DNA of 64,000 bases. Origin: Flammeovirgaceae bacterium UBA2366. Its GTDB lineage: Bacteria; Bacteroidota; Bacteroidia; Cytophagales; Cyclobacteriaceae. The number at the start of each line of letters is the position of its first letter. Within the stretch, counting starts at the first letter, position 1. Under the pieces are notes generated by a model. That model was not told the origin of the DNA. It was given only the letters and a program-made list of their open reading frames with translations, and did not search any database. Below, in pieces: positions 61,859 to 64,000 of this stretch. The stretch is from assembly GCA_002344065.1 (NCBI GenBank), contig DDTK01000014.1:186001-250000 (forward strand), read 5' to 3'. The position numbers and the translations under genes were made by a program.

Positions 61859-62923
61859 TTAATTTTCATTGAGGACTGTTATTTTGGCACCTTCTGTCAA
61901 GTTGATTTGACCACTGGTAACAACCTTCTCACCTTCGTTCAAACCATTAACTACCTCGACATTATTGGAGAAAAGTCTCCCTATCGTAATCGCCCTTAAC
62001 ATAACGGAGTCCCCAGAAACAACATACACCTGAGCATTTTCAATGCTCCCCAAAAGGGCAGCCCGTGGAATCACCAGAGAAGTTTCAGATGCAGGCAATT
62101 CAAATGTGGCGCGACCAAACATTCCACCCCGAAGCGGTTTGTCTTTTACATTTGTGATTTGAAGTTCCACTGGAAAGTTCAAGTTGACATCAGCAGTCGC
62201 ACCTACAAACTTTATACGGGCCTCGTAATTAACATCAGGATAAACATCTGCCGACACCTGAATTTGCCGGGCTTGGTTTACTCGCAACACTTGATTTTCT
62301 GTTACGTTCACAATCATTTTCATCTTCGTCAGGTCGACAATCTCGAACGCTTCTTTACCGGATGCGATATACTGTCCGTTTTCTATAAAGCGTTTATTCA
62401 CATAACCTGCAAAGGGTGCGGTCAGGTAAGTGTCTTTCAATCGTTCTTTGGCATTTATCAACCTTGCTTCCCCGTTAGTGTAGTTCAAATTGATGTCATC
62501 AAGCTGGGCCTGTGTAACTCCACCCGTTTTTACCAGGTTCTCATAGCGCTCTTTATCAGTTTCTAACTTCTTAAGGTTTGCAGTGGCTGATTTGACATCC
62601 GCTTCAAGTGTTTCATATTCCATTCTTGCCAGCAATTGTCCCTGCTGAACAAATTGTCCTTCGTCAACCGATATGTTCACTATCTTGCCAGCCGCTTCGG
62701 TGGAAACAATGACTTGTCTGGATGGCGAGAAACTGCCGGTAGCAATAAAACTGCCACCCAAGGCTTCCCGCTTTGTCACGGATACCTCTACCGGAATTGT
62801 TGCATTAACAACCTTTGCAAGTTCCGTCTTTTCTTTCATCCTCTCTTTATTGTTCCTGAGTACATAAGCACTAATCAATACCAGTGCAATGATGACAACT
62901 ATGGCGATTATTGTTTTTTTCAT
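61859..62923 (-). CDS. RND periplasmic adaptor (membrane-fusion) protein
   Basis: This 354-residue protein has an N-terminal signal/anchor (about 5-23), a lipoyl-like barrel (AAGKIVNISVDEGQFVQQGQLLARM), a helical hairpin (about 100-160) and beta-barrel domains (SLVIPRAALLGS near 295). It links the RND pump to the TolC-like channel. The order channel, adaptor, pump with 26-31-bp gaps shows one operon. Confidence 0.93.
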   Translation of the reverse strand: MKKTIIAIVVIIALVLISAYVLRNNKERMKEKTELAKVVNATIPVEVSVTKREALGGSFIATGSFSPSRQVIVSTEAAGKIVNISVDEGQFVQQGQLLARMEYETLEADVKSATANLKKLETDKERYENLVKTGGVTQAQLDDINLNYTNGEARLINAKERLKDTYLTAPFAGYVNKRFIENGQYIASGKEAFEIVDLTKMKMIVNVTENQVLRVNQARQIQVSADVYPDVNYEARIKFVGATADVNLNFPVELQITNVKDKPLRGGMFGRATFELPASETSLVIPRAALLGSIENAQVYVVSGDSVMLRAITIGRLFSNNVEVVNGLNEGEKVVTSGQINLTEGAKITVLNEN

Positions 62924-62954
62924 ATTATAATTCCTGAATTAGAATAGTTAGAAT

Positions 62955-64000
62955 TTAGTTTAATAAAGATTTGATGTCACCGTTGGCTTTAAGCAGCTCT
63001 ATTTCCGATTGTTTTACTTTTAACAACGCCTCGATTAGCTGGCTCTGTGCCATTATCCTGGCAGTTTCTGCTTGCAATAAGTCAGTTAGTGGACTGACTC
63101 CTTCGTTATAATTTTGCTCGGTTACATCGTAAATGCTGTTGGCAAGCTGAACATTTTGGCGTTGAGCCTGGAAATTTTTGTAATTCACTTCAAGAGACCT
63201 GGTAGCATTTTCACTAATGGCTGAAGATTGTTGCTTGACGAAAGCCAAATCTTTCTCCGTTTTAATTTGCCGGATACGGGACTGCTGCATTTGCGCAGGC
63301 TTTCGTAAACCATCAAAGATTGGGATGTTTAACCGCAAACCAATTGATGCGACATCAAACCAAAGCGGATTTGAATCACCTGACAGAAAAAATGAATTAG
63401 TTTGTCCCTGGTAAGTGTAACTGGCAAATGCCGACAAGGTGGGGTAATAACCTGCTGAATAATTTTTGCGCTCCAGTTGATACAAGGAACGTTGGGTGGT
63501 TAGTTGCTTATACTCAATCTTGTCTTCCCAAACGAATTCTGTATCTAATGTGCCCGGTGTATAATTTAAGAATGCAGAGTCTAAATCAGTGGGCAATTGG
63601 AAATCAATATCGAATGCAAAATCCTTGTTAAGGCCGATTAATAATTTTAACTGGCTTATCAACACATTGTAAGTGTCCTTCATAGTGGCCAATTGAGTTT
63701 GGATATTGGTGAGGCTTACCCGTAACCTGTCGGCATCAAGCTTCCGGGCTAAGCCATTGTTAAAACGATCGTTGGTAATAGTGAGGCTCTTTTGCAGTTC
63801 TTCCTGATTAGTCTCTAAAACAATTTGCTGCGTCTTCAAAGCGGCAACACGATAAAATAGAGATGCCACCTGGTAGATAGTCTCTTCTTCAATACGTTCA
63901 CGGTTAAGCCTGTAATAATCTTCGCTTACTCTTGCAGCCTTGATACCGGTAAATAGGCTTTGGTTGAATATCTGTTGATTAGCCTGCACATTTATGGATG
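62955..64000 (-). CDS. TolC-family outer-membrane channel, N-terminus cut by window edge
   Basis: At least 348 residues are visible. The reading frame is open to the right edge, so the signal peptide and early helices lie beyond it. The repeated helical pattern (ALKVKQSEIELLKANGDIKSLL at the C-terminus, GVSPLTDLLQAETARIMAQSQL) is typical of TolC/outer-membrane efflux proteins. It is first in the RND operon. Confidence 0.9.
   Translation of the reverse strand, partial: SINVQANQQIFNQSLFTGIKAARVSEDYYRLNRERIEEETIYQVASLFYRVAALKTQQIVLETNQEELQKSLTITNDRFNNGLARKLDADRLRVSLTNIQTQLATMKDTYNVLISQLKLLIGLNKDFAFDIDFQLPTDLDSAFLNYTPGTLDTEFVWEDKIEYKQLTTQRSLYQLERKNYSAGYYPTLSAFASYTYQGQTNSFFLSGDSNPLWFDVASIGLRLNIPIFDGLRKPAQMQQSRIRQIKTEKDLAFVKQQSSAISENATRSLEVNYKNFQAQRQNVQLANSIYDVTEQNYNEGVSPLTDLLQAETARIMAQSQLIEALLKVKQSEIELLKANGDIKSLLN

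Noticed and set aside
42300..64000. Right attachment site (second copy of the tRNA 3' end)
   Set aside because: I scanned by eye for GGTTCGATTCC and CCGGGGCTACC and found none; serine integrases may use a very short core, so absence is not proof.
1..64000. CRISPR arrays, rRNA genes, IS elements with transposase, toxin-antitoxin pairs, riboswitches
   Set aside because: No regularly spaced long repeats, rRNA-like blocks, DDE transposase frames, convincing toxin pairs or known riboswitch cores were visible.

Overview
The window looks like chromosomal DNA of a Bacteroidota bacterium, most likely of the Cytophagales. By eye the G+C is moderate. Several families are typical of that phylum: DUF4252, DUF4199, DUF4382, BatA-type membrane proteins and an ECF sigma/anti-sigma operon. 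Shine-Dalgarno sites are scarce, and the best promoter candidates fit the Bacteroidota TTTG/TAnnTTTG pattern. Genes sit on both strands in short operons, often with 4-bp ATGA overlaps. Every gap between called genes is under 300 bp.

Region 1 (1-42.2 kb) is an ordinary chromosomal core. It starts with a two-component system cut by the left edge. It continues with a flavodoxin operon, an acyl-CoA synthetase with two paralogous membrane-anchored hydrolases, and a glycosyltransferase/DUF4199/dihydroorotase-like/BatA cluster. Then come ExbD, single-stranded DNA-binding protein, a DUF819 transporter, a GAF protein, a sulfotransferase/class IV aminotransferase/HNH run and a beta-lactamase-family hydrolase. 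An ECF sigma factor, its probable anti-sigma factor, two DUF4252 proteins and an ABC transporter follow. After these come a large VWA protein, OmpA/PD40 protein, a pentameric ligand-gated channel homologue, penicillin acylase, ribosome hibernation factor, an S9 peptidase, a SMUG2-like glycosylase and a DUF4382 lipoprotein. The dihydroorotase-like protein has lost most catalytic and metal-binding residues. A degenerate palindromic repeat lies in several intergenic gaps.

Region 2 (about 42.3-58 kb) looks like an integrated element in the 3' end of a tRNA-Arg(CCG) gene. A large serine recombinase reads toward the tRNA, and its last ten codons lie inside the tRNA gene. Next, on the same strand, are a small protein, an orphan GTA/phage-type holin, a RecA-like ATPase with a duplicated helical module, and a 1577-residue DNA methyltransferase plus strawberry-notch-type helicase. 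The last two overlap by 1 nt. This resembles DarB-like antirestriction or polyvalent proteins, but no capsid, portal, terminase or tail genes are present. Further right are possible cargo genes, a CI/LexA-like S24 repressor divergent from a small helix-turn-helix protein, an MFS transporter, and a second copy of the small helix-turn-helix protein. A 10-bp phased repeat occurs both upstream of the helicase operon and beside the second helix-turn-helix gene, suggesting a shared control circuit. I found no right attachment site, so the right limit is unknown.

Region 3 (58.7-64 kb) is an RND efflux operon in the order outer-membrane channel (cut by the right edge), periplasmic adaptor, HAE1-type pump. 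It may be chromosomal or further cargo.
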